Source: Thiomargarita sp.
GTDB lineage: Bacteria > Pseudomonadota > Gammaproteobacteria > Beggiatoales > Beggiatoaceae
Direction: 5' to 3'
DNA: 6,889 bases
NCBI GenBank assembly: GCA_030635005.1
Contig: DAOVZS010000111.1
Span: 1-6,889 of the forward strand
Part shown: positions 1 to 5,676 of the stretch, one piece after another
Numbering within the stretch: the stretch's first letter is position 1
Layout of the letters: each line of letters opens with the position of its first letter
The notes under the pieces: model-generated
What the model was told of the DNA's origin: nothing
The model's input: only the letters and a program-made list of their open reading frames with translations
Databases searched by the model: none
Made by a program: the position numbers and the translations under genes

Positions 1-2
1 GT

Positions 3-551
3 GTGTGTGAAGATTGTCACACATTAGAAGTCGCTGGTTTTTTAAAAGGTAAGCATGGTATACGCTTAGCAAAAGAATTATCACCCATGACGACCACACA
101 AGCCAGATTAGACATGAAGCCTGTTCATAAATCCTTACATTGTATGTCTTGTCATGAAGCCCATGGATTTAATACGACAGCGCGAGATATTGGAGTAGAA
201 TCTTGTCTTGCCTGCCATGATGATACGCACAGTCGTGCTTATAAAAAATCTCCCCATTATACGTCTTGGACTGCAGAAACGCCTGAATCTGCGATTGTTT
301 CTTGTGCGACGTGCCATTTTCCCAGAAGATTGATAGCAGATAAACGCATATTGGTAGAACATAATCCAAATTTTAATCTGCATCCTAATCAAAAAATGCT
401 CAAAGACGTTTGTATGAAATGTCATGGATTAGGCTATAGTTTAGATGCTTTAGCAGATAGCCTATTAGTACGAAATAATTTTCTAAAAGCACCGACTCAG
501 CATCTTAAAATCCTAGATATGGTCGAACAAAAGCTCAATGATAAGCATTAA
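3..551 (+). CDS. C-terminal part of a multihaem cytochrome c, probably hydroxylamine oxidoreductase-related (5' end outside window)
   Basis: The reading frame is open to the left edge and already carries a haem motif at its second codon, so the GTG at position 3 is almost certainly internal and the gene is 5'-truncated. Counting from that codon, five CxxCH haem c sites lie at residues 2-6, 47-51, 68-72, 101-105 and 137-141. Extra histidines (42, 54, 76, 85, 120, 127, 167) could be distal haem ligands. The pattern CLACHDDTH...Y..S.H followed by CATCH and CMKCHGLG resembles the HAO/octahaem cytochrome family, whose members oxidise hydroxylamine or reduce nitrogen or sulfur oxyanions in the periplasm. 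No C-terminal membrane helix is visible, so a soluble periplasmic protein or a subunit of a membrane-bound complex is likely. The exact substrate cannot be decided from this fragment. Multihaem identity is very secure; the HAO-like subfamily is inference. Its stop overlaps that of the convergent FIST gene. Confidence 0.87.
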   Translation: MCEDCHTLEVAGFLKGKHGIRLAKELSPMTTTQARLDMKPVHKSLHCMSCHEAHGFNTTARDIGVESCLACHDDTHSRAYKKSPHYTSWTAETPESAIVSCATCHFPRRLIADKRILVEHNPNFNLHPNQKMLKDVCMKCHGLGYSLDALADSLLVRNNFLKAPTQHLKILDMVEQKLNDKH

Positions 552-1732
552 GATTTTAGAATATTATTAGGCGGGGGTGAACTTATTGTATTTGTTGTAT
601 TTGTTGGATGGTAGTCTAAAAATAAGGTCACAATCCCGCTATAACCATATAAACGCTGATAATAGATTTCACCATTGGCAAAAAATCCAATCATGGGGAA
701 ATCTCCTAAAATGTCTTGAATCATTTTAACTTCTTCAGAATTGTTGCCAAATAAACTTTTACCGCGTCCCACACAGGAATGATAAAAACCGCCTTTAGGT
801 TTTTGTCCTTTTAAACGACGTTTGAGCGTCTTAAGCATTTTTATAAAATCTTTTTTAGCTAGATCTGGCTGTCTATGTGTAAACATGATCGGCATACCTG
901 CCGTCAATTTATCGCCTATTGCTAATAATTTATGTTTAGGATCAATACCAATAATATTTCTAACCAGATAATCACCAATATCTGACCCCAGAATGGGTAA
1001 TGCTGCAAAAATATTACCTGCTATTTTATCCAAATCAGCCGCTAATTCTGTGCCGATATCTTCTTTAAATACATCAAGTGCTGGGCGATCATCAATACGA
1101 ACAATAATATTATTCGTGGATTCAGTAATTTCATGACGCGGACCTAAAGGGGCACATCCTTGCGTTAATTGTGTGATCACATTAATGCGTTTTGAAAACA
1201 GAACACCAGACAATCCCCCGTCACAAACAGCATTTGCAATTTGCACAGGTTGTTGGCGTGCACTCGAAAGCCCGCCGACTAAAAAGCCATCGTCTAAACG
1301 TTCACTCATTTCAAAAATGAGTTTCGTCATCTGTTTATTATGCGGATCGCCATGAACCAAGGCAAATATAGGTTTTTGAATGTTGCACCATGATTGATGT
1401 ATACGGGAAAAATTGTTGAGTTTTTTATTATCTGTGCTAAATATCGAAAAAGAATCCTCAGGAAAATCTCCTAACATGACTGCTATGGCTGGCATATCAA
1501 AATATTCTGTATTCACACTACAAATGCCAATACCCACAGCCCCTACCCAATATAAAAGCTTTGTGTGTTGTTTGAAATAATTTAGAATGTCAGGGACTTG
1601 TTCAGACAAGGTATCAGTCACATATAAAAAACCAAGCGTGGCTTCATCCGTTTTACCTAATTGTTGTAAACACATTTGTGCCGCTTCTTGCCAATCTGTT
1701 GCACTGGCATGAGCACATTGAAATTTGTCCAT
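548..1732 (-). CDS. FIST-domain protein (FIST N and FIST C, ligand-sensing type)
   Basis: The 394-residue protein is cytoplasmic, with no signal peptide or clear membrane segment. An N-terminal FIST half covers about residues 30-215, including LGFLYVTD near 33-40 and the GFLVGGLSS glycine turn at 149-157. A FIST C half covers about 216-368, with RIDDRPALDVF at 212-222, GGFYHSCVGRG at 314-324 and GFFANGEI at 349-356. FIST domains are regarded as sensory modules, probably for small ligands, and are often linked to signalling outputs; here there is no fused output domain. The last 20 residues are Asn/Thr/Pro-rich and lie outside the domain. The ATG at 1730-1732 has no obvious Shine-Dalgarno sequence. 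The gene follows secF by 64 nt on the same strand, with a hairpin in the gap, so it may be read through from the sec operon or started separately. Family call is secure; ligand and partner are unknown. Confidence 0.87.
   Translation of the reverse strand: MDKFQCAHASATDWQEAAQMCLQQLGKTDEATLGFLYVTDTLSEQVPDILNYFKQHTKLLYWVGAVGIGICSVNTEYFDMPAIAVMLGDFPEDSFSIFSTDNKKLNNFSRIHQSWCNIQKPIFALVHGDPHNKQMTKLIFEMSERLDDGFLVGGLSSARQQPVQIANAVCDGGLSGVLFSKRINVITQLTQGCAPLGPRHEITESTNNIIVRIDDRPALDVFKEDIGTELAADLDKIAGNIFAALPILGSDIGDYLVRNIIGIDPKHKLLAIGDKLTAGMPIMFTHRQPDLAKKDFIKMLKTLKRRLKGQKPKGGFYHSCVGRGKSLFGNNSEEVKMIQDILGDFPMIGFFANGEIYYQRLYGYSGIVTLFLDYHPTNTTNTISSPPPNNILKS
586..606. repeat. 9-bp tandem repeat in the FIST gene's 3' end
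   Basis: TTGTATTTG occurs twice head to tail (586-594, 595-603), followed by the first three bases of a third copy. It is in frame in the minus-strand gene and gives the Thr-Asn-Thr repeats of the low-complexity C-terminal tail (about residues 377-382). Confidence 0.7.
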
Positions 1733-1754
1733 ATATTATTGCTTAATAAGTGTC

Positions 1755-1774
1755 GTTGCCCAGTAATGGGCAAC
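1755..1774. other. Perfect hairpin between secF and the FIST gene
   Basis: GTTGCCCA (1755-1762) and TGGGCAAC (1767-1774) form a perfect 8-bp stem with a GTAA tetraloop as written on the plus strand. In the minus-strand transcript it lies 22 nt after the secF stop and 22 nt before the FIST start. On that strand the stem is followed by GACACTTATT, not a T-run, so it does not look like a standard intrinsic terminator. It could be an mRNA 3'-end stabiliser for secDF, a processing site, or a weak terminator or attenuator. Confidence 0.6.
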
Positions 1775-1796
1775 TAAAAAACTATCAATGAAGCCT

Positions 1797-2744
1797 TTAA
1801 AATAAATCTTCACTCTTTTGGTCAGCACCTTCCTTTTCAACCGGCATTAAGTCTGATTTACTCACGCCCAAGGCAAGCGCAGTGGCACTGGCAATATAAA
1901 TTGAAGAATATGTACCAATAATCACACCTAACAATAAGGCGATTGAAAAACCATGTATCAATTCTCCGCCAAAAATGAAGAGAATCACCAGTACTAAGGC
2001 GGTGGTGACAGAGGTCATGACCGTACGTCCAAGCATTTGATTTATCGAGGTATTCATGACCTTAACTGAAGGTTGTTTTCGTAATTTAACAAAATTTTCA
2101 CGAATACGATCAAATACAACAATAGTATCATTCAGCGAATACCCAATTACCGCTAAAATAGCCGCTAATACGGTTAAATCAAAATCCAATCTCAGCACAG
2201 AAAATACCCCCATTACAATCACAGTATCATGTATTAATGCTGCAATCGCCCCCACCGCAAATCGATATTCAAACCGAAGCCCGACATAAATTAAGATGCC
2301 TAATAAAGTAAGCAGAATAGCAATCCCACCCTTTTGAACTAATTCATCACCAATTTGAGGCCCCACTGTTTCGACACGACGCATGTCAACATCTGGATTC
2401 TCTTGTTGTAAAAGGCGTAAAATAGTCGTACTTAAATATTCTTTTTTTGAATCGCCCTGTTGTCCGATACGAATTAAAACATCTTCAGAAGTCCCAAAAT
2501 GTTGTACTACAGCATCTTTAAAACCATTTTCATGTAAAATAGTTCGAATAGGTTCCAATTCCACAGATTGCTGATAGCCGACTTCAACTAAGGTGCCACC
2601 TGTGAAATCAATACCCAAAACCAGCTTTTGATAAAATAAAGAGCTTAAAGAAATAACCATGAGTATGGCAGATATCGACAAAGCGATATGGCGTTTACCC
2701 AAAAAATCATACGTGTAATCAAATCGGTTTAATAATATAGACAT
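1797..2744 (-). CDS. secF: Protein translocase subunit SecF
   Basis: SecF partners SecD in the inner membrane and couples proton flow to late steps of protein export through SecYEG. The 315-residue product is of normal size and shows the family layout: TM1 about 18-38, then GIDFTGGT at 44-51, a periplasmic domain to about 135, and five more helices near 139-156, 161-183, 188-207, 246-262 and 268-290. The signature GYSLNDTIVVFDRIREN spans 201-217, and D173 sits in IHDTVIVMG. The ATG at 2742-2744 is preceded by GAGAA 6 nt upstream, which begins just after the secD stop. The 13-nt gap suggests translational coupling. The C-terminal tail (about 295-315) is charged and cytoplasmic. Confidence 0.98.
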   Translation of the reverse strand: MSILLNRFDYTYDFLGKRHIALSISAILMVISLSSLFYQKLVLGIDFTGGTLVEVGYQQSVELEPIRTILHENGFKDAVVQHFGTSEDVLIRIGQQGDSKKEYLSTTILRLLQQENPDVDMRRVETVGPQIGDELVQKGGIAILLTLLGILIYVGLRFEYRFAVGAIAALIHDTVIVMGVFSVLRLDFDLTVLAAILAVIGYSLNDTIVVFDRIRENFVKLRKQPSVKVMNTSINQMLGRTVMTSVTTALVLVILFIFGGELIHGFSIALLLGVIIGTYSSIYIASATALALGVSKSDLMPVEKEGADQKSEDLF

Positions 2745-2750
2745 TTGTTA

Positions 2751-2755
2751 TTCTC
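2751..2755 (-). promoter_or_regulatory. secF ribosome binding site
   Basis: On the minus strand GAGAA lies 6 nt before the secF ATG and 2 nt after the secD stop codon, so ribosomes ending secD are placed to start secF. It supports the chosen SecF start. Confidence 0.5.
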
Positions 2756-2757
2756 AG

Positions 2758-4593
2758 TTAGACAGGCAACTTAGTCAGCGTTTTGCCACCATAGAAAAAA
2801 TTAATGAAGGCACGAGAGACCATAATAGCCGTAAACATTGAAGTGATAATGCCTAAAGACAAGGTAATGGCAAAACCTTTAATCGGACCTGTTCCAAAAC
2901 CAAATAACATCACTGCTGCAATTAATGTGGTGATATTGGCATCAAAAATGGTGACAAAAGCTTTCTCATATCCTAAATGGATACTATTTTGAGGACTATT
3001 TTTATTGGCGATTTCTTCACGTATTTTCTCAAAAATCAACACATTCGCATCTACCGCCATACCCAAAGTCAACACAATGCCTGCCATACCTGGCAAGGTT
3101 AAGGTTGCTTGTAGTAAGGAGAGTAAGGCGACTAAAATCACCACATTCATTAACAAGGCAAAATTAGCAACCATCCCAAATGTGCTATAACGCAGCCACA
3201 TAAATATCATGACAGCCAAAAAACCGAGCATAATGGATAATTGACCCATTTCAATGTTTTCTTGACCCAAACTAGGACCTACTGTGCGTTCTTCAACAAT
3301 TTCCATGGGGGCTTTGAGTGCACCAGCCCGTAAGAGTAATGCGAGATTATTGGCTTCACTAGAGGTGAGTCCTGTAATTTGGAAATTTTTGCCAAATTCC
3401 TCTTGTATGGTAGCCACATTAATCACTTCTTCTGTTTTTCCACGTGTAGTCACAGGTTTACCGTCTACCATTTTGGTTTCTATCTGGTATTCAATAAACA
3501 CAACTGCCATGGGTTTGCCCACATTTTTGCGCGTCGTTCTAAGCATACTGTTTGCAGCTTGATTGTCTAAACGTACCGTAGTTGCAGGACGTCCGCTACG
3601 TTGATCGATGGTGGCAGCAGCATCTGTGATTTGTTCACCGGTGGCAATGACACGTCGTTTTAAGGTCACGGGGCTTCCATCACGACGTTTATAAACACGT
3701 CCTCCGAATTCTTCTCCCTCATTGACAAGTAGGCGAAATTCTAAGGTAGCAGTCGCACCTAAAATCTCTTTTGCACGTGCAGTATCTTGAACACCTGGCA
3801 ATTGCACCACAATACGATCTTCTCCTTGTCGTTGAATAACGGGTTCAGATACGCCTAATTCATTGACACGATTACGTAATGTGGTGATATTTTGCTCGAC
3901 AGCATTTTGGCGATTTTCCTTTAAGGCTTTTTCAGTGAATGTGAGGTTTAAACGGTATTCTTCCCCATTTGTGTGCTCAGTCACGAGTAAGTCTTTATAT
4001 TGTTCTTCAATGAGTTTTTTCGCAATATCACGGGTTTCAAGCGTTTTAAACGCAACCGTTATTCCACTGTCGCCAATGATACGTGTCACACTGCCTTTAT
4101 AACGCAATTTATTTTCACGAAATAAAACACGCAATTCATTAATATACGCTTCTTCATCTTGACGAATGGCGGTTTCCATATCCACTTGCATTAAAAAATG
4201 TACACCCCCTCGTAAATCTAAACCTAAATACATGGGTTGTGCAGATAACATCCTTAACCATTCAGGAGTCGCAGAGGCTAAATTTTGTGCCACGATATAC
4301 TTCGGCAAGACTTTTTTGAGGACGGTATACGCTTTGAGTTGCGTATCCGTATCTTTAAAACGTATTAATAATTGATTTTTTGTTCTGTTACTACGAATAA
4401 AACTAATGTTTTCTTCTTTCAGCTTTGCTTCTGCGATGTCTTGTACCGTTTCATCAATAATCATATCTCGTGCATACGCAGGAGATATTTGTACCGCAGG
4501 ATCTTCACCAAAAAAATTGGGTAATGCATATAAGCTACACAGTGAGATAACAACACCAATCAGTAAATATTTCCAAAATGGATAGTGATTCAT
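2758..4593 (-). CDS. secD: Protein translocase subunit SecD
   Basis: SecD forms the SecDF proton-driven export motor, with a large periplasmic region that captures emerging preproteins. The 611 residues match the size of the E. coli protein (about 615). TM1 is about residues 7-24. The conserved GLDLRGG is at 124-130. The periplasmic region extends to about 445 and contains TTLRNRVNELGVSEPVIQRQG (from 237), LLLRAGAL (419-426) and ERTVGPSLG (435-443). The C-terminal five-helix domain starts near 450 and carries GMAVDANVLIFEKIREE (511-527), including the acidic residue D515 expected in the proton path, plus DANITTLIAA (551-560) and KGFAITLSLGI (572-582). No key motif is missing. The ATG has only a weak ribosome binding site. 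The gene lies 38 nt after yajC and 13 nt before secF. Confidence 0.98.
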   Translation of the reverse strand: MNHYPFWKYLLIGVVISLCSLYALPNFFGEDPAVQISPAYARDMIIDETVQDIAEAKLKEENISFIRSNRTKNQLLIRFKDTDTQLKAYTVLKKVLPKYIVAQNLASATPEWLRMLSAQPMYLGLDLRGGVHFLMQVDMETAIRQDEEAYINELRVLFRENKLRYKGSVTRIIGDSGITVAFKTLETRDIAKKLIEEQYKDLLVTEHTNGEEYRLNLTFTEKALKENRQNAVEQNITTLRNRVNELGVSEPVIQRQGEDRIVVQLPGVQDTARAKEILGATATLEFRLLVNEGEEFGGRVYKRRDGSPVTLKRRVIATGEQITDAAATIDQRSGRPATTVRLDNQAANSMLRTTRKNVGKPMAVVFIEYQIETKMVDGKPVTTRGKTEEVINVATIQEEFGKNFQITGLTSSEANNLALLLRAGALKAPMEIVEERTVGPSLGQENIEMGQLSIMLGFLAVMIFMWLRYSTFGMVANFALLMNVVILVALLSLLQATLTLPGMAGIVLTLGMAVDANVLIFEKIREEIANKNSPQNSIHLGYEKAFVTIFDANITTLIAAVMLFGFGTGPIKGFAITLSLGIITSMFTAIMVSRAFINFFYGGKTLTKLPV

Positions 4594-4625
4594 AAAACTA
4601 TATTTGAGTTTTTAGTTAAAAGATG

Positions 4626-4643
4626 AATACATTATAATGTATT
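4626..4643. repeat. Perfect 18-bp palindrome spanning the yajC stop codon
   Basis: AATACATTATAATGTATT is self-complementary over all 18 bases, and its left arm on the transcribed strand contains the yajC stop (4632-4634). In the yajC-secD mRNA it could fold as an AU-rich stem-loop 33 nt before the secD start; as DNA it could be an operator. Its role is unknown. Confidence 0.6.
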
Positions 4644-4961
4644 TTTCATGGTACCTTTAGGCATCACGGTGCCCACAGCTTGGCGTTGTACCTTAATTTG
4701 TATATTAGCACTGATTTCAAGTACAAGAAAGTTATCACCAAGTCCTACAATTTTACCTAATAATCCCCCATTCGTCACAACTTCATCGCCTTTTTGCAGA
4801 GAATTCACCATCGTGCTATGTTCTTTTGCACGTTTGGTTTGGGGACGTATTAATAGAAAATAAAATACGACAAATAAAACGATCAGCATAATGAGATTAA
4901 GAAACCCACCATCTTGTGAAGCAGCACCCTCAGCAAACGCATTCTGAATCAGAAAATCCAT
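4632..4961 (-). CDS. yajC: Sec translocase accessory protein YajC
   Basis: YajC is a small single-span inner-membrane protein that co-purifies with SecDF and the SecYEG holotranslocon. The product has 109 residues, as in E. coli (110). A membrane helix spans about 19-38 and ends in the signature FLLIRPQ (35-41). The cytoplasmic domain carries SLQKGDEVVTNGGLLGKIV (54-72), typical of the family. The ATG at 4959-4961 has AAAGG 11 nt upstream. It precedes secD by 38 nt and follows smpB by 82 nt. A palindrome covers the stop codon. Confidence 0.97.
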   Translation of the reverse strand: MDFLIQNAFAEGAASQDGGFLNLIMLIVLFVVFYFLLIRPQTKRAKEHSTMVNSLQKGDEVVTNGGLLGKIVGLGDNFLVLEISANIQIKVQRQAVGTVMPKGTMKNTL

Positions 4962-4972
4962 CTTATAGATTA

Positions 4973-4977
4973 CCTTT
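4973..4977 (-). promoter_or_regulatory. yajC ribosome binding site
   Basis: AAAGG on the minus strand lies 11 nt before the yajC ATG, a slightly long spacing. It supports the chosen start, which also gives the usual family length. Confidence 0.45.
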
Positions 4978-5001
4978 AAATTAAGTGAATAAAAACTAGA
5001 T

Positions 5002-5012
5002 ATTGTATCATA
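5002..5012 (-). promoter_or_regulatory. Possible -10 element for a yajC-secDF promoter
   Basis: The 82-nt gap between smpB and yajC is very AT-rich. On the minus strand it contains overlapping -10-like hexamers, TATGAT (5007-5012) and TACAAT (5002-5007), 41-46 nt before the yajC start. No good -35 box sits at 16-18 nt, so a separate promoter for yajC-secDF is only possible. Co-transcription from smpB is the alternative. Confidence 0.25.
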
Positions 5013-5043
5013 ATTATCTATAACTATAAGTTATCAGTTCACA

Positions 5044-5511
5044 TCAGTGTTTAAAAAGCCGTTCTTGTTCCCGTTTCCATTCGCGATCTTTTGTCGTATC
5101 CCGTTTATCAAACTCTTTTTTACCTTTAGCCAGTGCAAATTCCAGCTTAGCACGTCCCCTTTTCCAATACATGGCGGTGGGAATTAACGCATAACCTTTA
5201 CGGTCAACAATTCCAGCCAGTTTATTTAACTCCGCACGGTGTAGTAGTAACTTACGTGAACGTTGAGATTCAGGTGTCACATGTGTTGATACCGTACTGA
5301 GGGGGGTAATGATGGCATTCAGTAATGACGCTTCGCGATCTTTAATGAGTACATACGTATCCCGTAATTGCAATCGACCTGCCCGTAAGCTTTTAGCTTC
5401 CCAGCCTTCTAAGACAATACCTGCCTCAAAACGTTCGAGTAAATAGTAATCAAAACGTCCTTTTTTGTTGAGTCCAATGGTGCTGCTGGGTGTTTTAGGT
5501 TTTTTTTTCAT
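5044..5511 (-). CDS. smpB: SsrA (tmRNA)-binding protein SmpB
   Basis: SmpB binds tmRNA and delivers it to stalled ribosomes for trans-translation. The 155 residues match the family (E. coli about 160). After a basic N-terminus, the conserved segment LNKKGRFDYYLLERFEAG spans 14-31, then GWEAKSLRAGR (36-46) of the OB-fold core and RSRKLLLHRAEL (84-95). The C-terminal tail that reads the empty mRNA channel is intact: GKKEFDKRDTTKDREWKREQ (130-149), with the DKR and REW residues. The gene is the first of the minus-strand cluster. A start-proximal run of nine A residues (the Lys codons after ATG) is a possible slippage site. tmRNA itself is not in the window. No strong Shine-Dalgarno sequence is seen before the ATG. 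Confidence 0.98.
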   Translation of the reverse strand: MKKKPKTPSSTIGLNKKGRFDYYLLERFEAGIVLEGWEAKSLRAGRLQLRDTYVLIKDREASLLNAIITPLSTVSTHVTPESQRSRKLLLHRAELNKLAGIVDRKGYALIPTAMYWKRGRAKLEFALAKGKKEFDKRDTTKDREWKREQERLFKH

Positions 5512-5550
5512 TATATTTAACTTATGTTACGCATAAAATTTTGTTGTTTA

Positions 5551-5575
5551 ATGATATCATAGCACGTGCGAGCAC
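5551..5575. repeat. Nested palindromes over the smpB promoter
   Basis: Three palindromic units lie side by side: ATGATATCAT (5551-5560), GCACGTGC (5562-5569), and GTGC-GA-GCAC (5566-5575) overlapping the second. They form a GC-rich island in AT-rich surroundings and cover the proposed smpB -10 element, so an operator is conceivable. Confidence 0.5.
5556..5564 (-). promoter_or_regulatory. Probable smpB promoter, extended -10
   Basis: On the minus strand TGCTATGAT fits an extended -10 (TGnTATAAT-like), 44 nt upstream of the smpB ATG. The -35 region is poor, which is tolerated with an extended -10. It would drive smpB and perhaps the whole sec cluster. Confidence 0.4.
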
Positions 5576-5590
5576 ACGCACTTTGAATGA

Positions 5591-5620
5591 GCAGATGAAT
5601 ACCTTCATCTGCCGTGCTTT
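5591..5620 (+). terminator. Strong hairpin with T-tract, plus-strand orientation
   Basis: GCAGATGAA (5591-5599) and TTCATCTGC (5604-5612) make a perfect 9-bp stem with a TACC loop; CGTGCTTTT follows. GCACG (5562-5566) could also pair with CGTGC (5613-5617) as an outer stem. It has intrinsic-terminator form when read rightwards, yet no rightward gene precedes it. It may end an antisense or short RNA, act as a leader attenuator for the gene at 5677, or be part of the repeat-bounded element. Confidence 0.5.
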
Positions 5621-5632
5621 TATTAACTGATG

Positions 5633-5662
5633 TTACGCACTTTTTTTAAAATATATTTATAT
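5633..5662 (+). promoter_or_regulatory. Possible promoter of the YbjN-like gene
   Basis: TTACGC (5633-5638) and TTATAT (5657-5662) are separated by 18 nt and lie just before the gene. Both hexamers are imperfect, and several overlapping AT-rich -10 candidates exist (5652-5663). If used, the leader would be very short. The -35 candidate lies inside the right-hand direct repeat. Confidence 0.22.
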
Positions 5663-5670
5663 AGGAAGAG
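5663..5670 (+). promoter_or_regulatory. Ribosome binding site of the YbjN-like gene
   Basis: AGGAAGAG lies 6 nt before the ATG at 5677 and is the best Shine-Dalgarno sequence in the window. It fixes the start and fits the signal peptide that begins there. Confidence 0.7.
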
Positions 5671-5676
5671 TAAAGA

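Larger units (their letters stand above)
5517..5639. repeat. Pair of 17-nt direct repeats 106 bp apart
   Basis: TTAACTTATGTTACGCA (5517-5533) and TTAACTGATGTTACGCA (5623-5639) match at 16 of 17 positions in the same orientation. They bracket the palindrome and hairpin region between smpB and the divergent gene. They could be a dispersed intergenic repeat, a duplicated regulator site, or the marks of an old insertion. No inverted copy was noticed in the window. Confidence 0.6.

Noticed and set aside
135..425. Minus-strand open frame of 96 codons opposite the cytochrome
   Set aside because: It is antisense to a gene with five haem motifs, has no recognisable domain and is rich in Arg/Ile/Phe, as expected for the shadow of a real gene.
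3284..3562. Plus-strand open frame of 92 codons inside secD
   Set aside because: It lies opposite conserved SecD motifs and has no ribosome binding site or family resemblance.
3863..4102. Plus-strand open frame of 79 codons inside secD
   Set aside because: It is an antisense shadow of the SecD periplasmic region, with Ser/Phe/Val-rich composition and no domain.
5020..5034. ATAACT-ATA-AGTTAT dyad between smpB and yajC as a terminator
   Set aside because: The stem is only 6 bp and AU-rich with no T-run after it on the minus strand, so it is too weak to call.
5512..5676. tmRNA (ssrA) or tRNA next to smpB
   Set aside because: No tRNA-like acceptor end, T-arm or tag-coding frame can be made; the space is too short for tmRNA.
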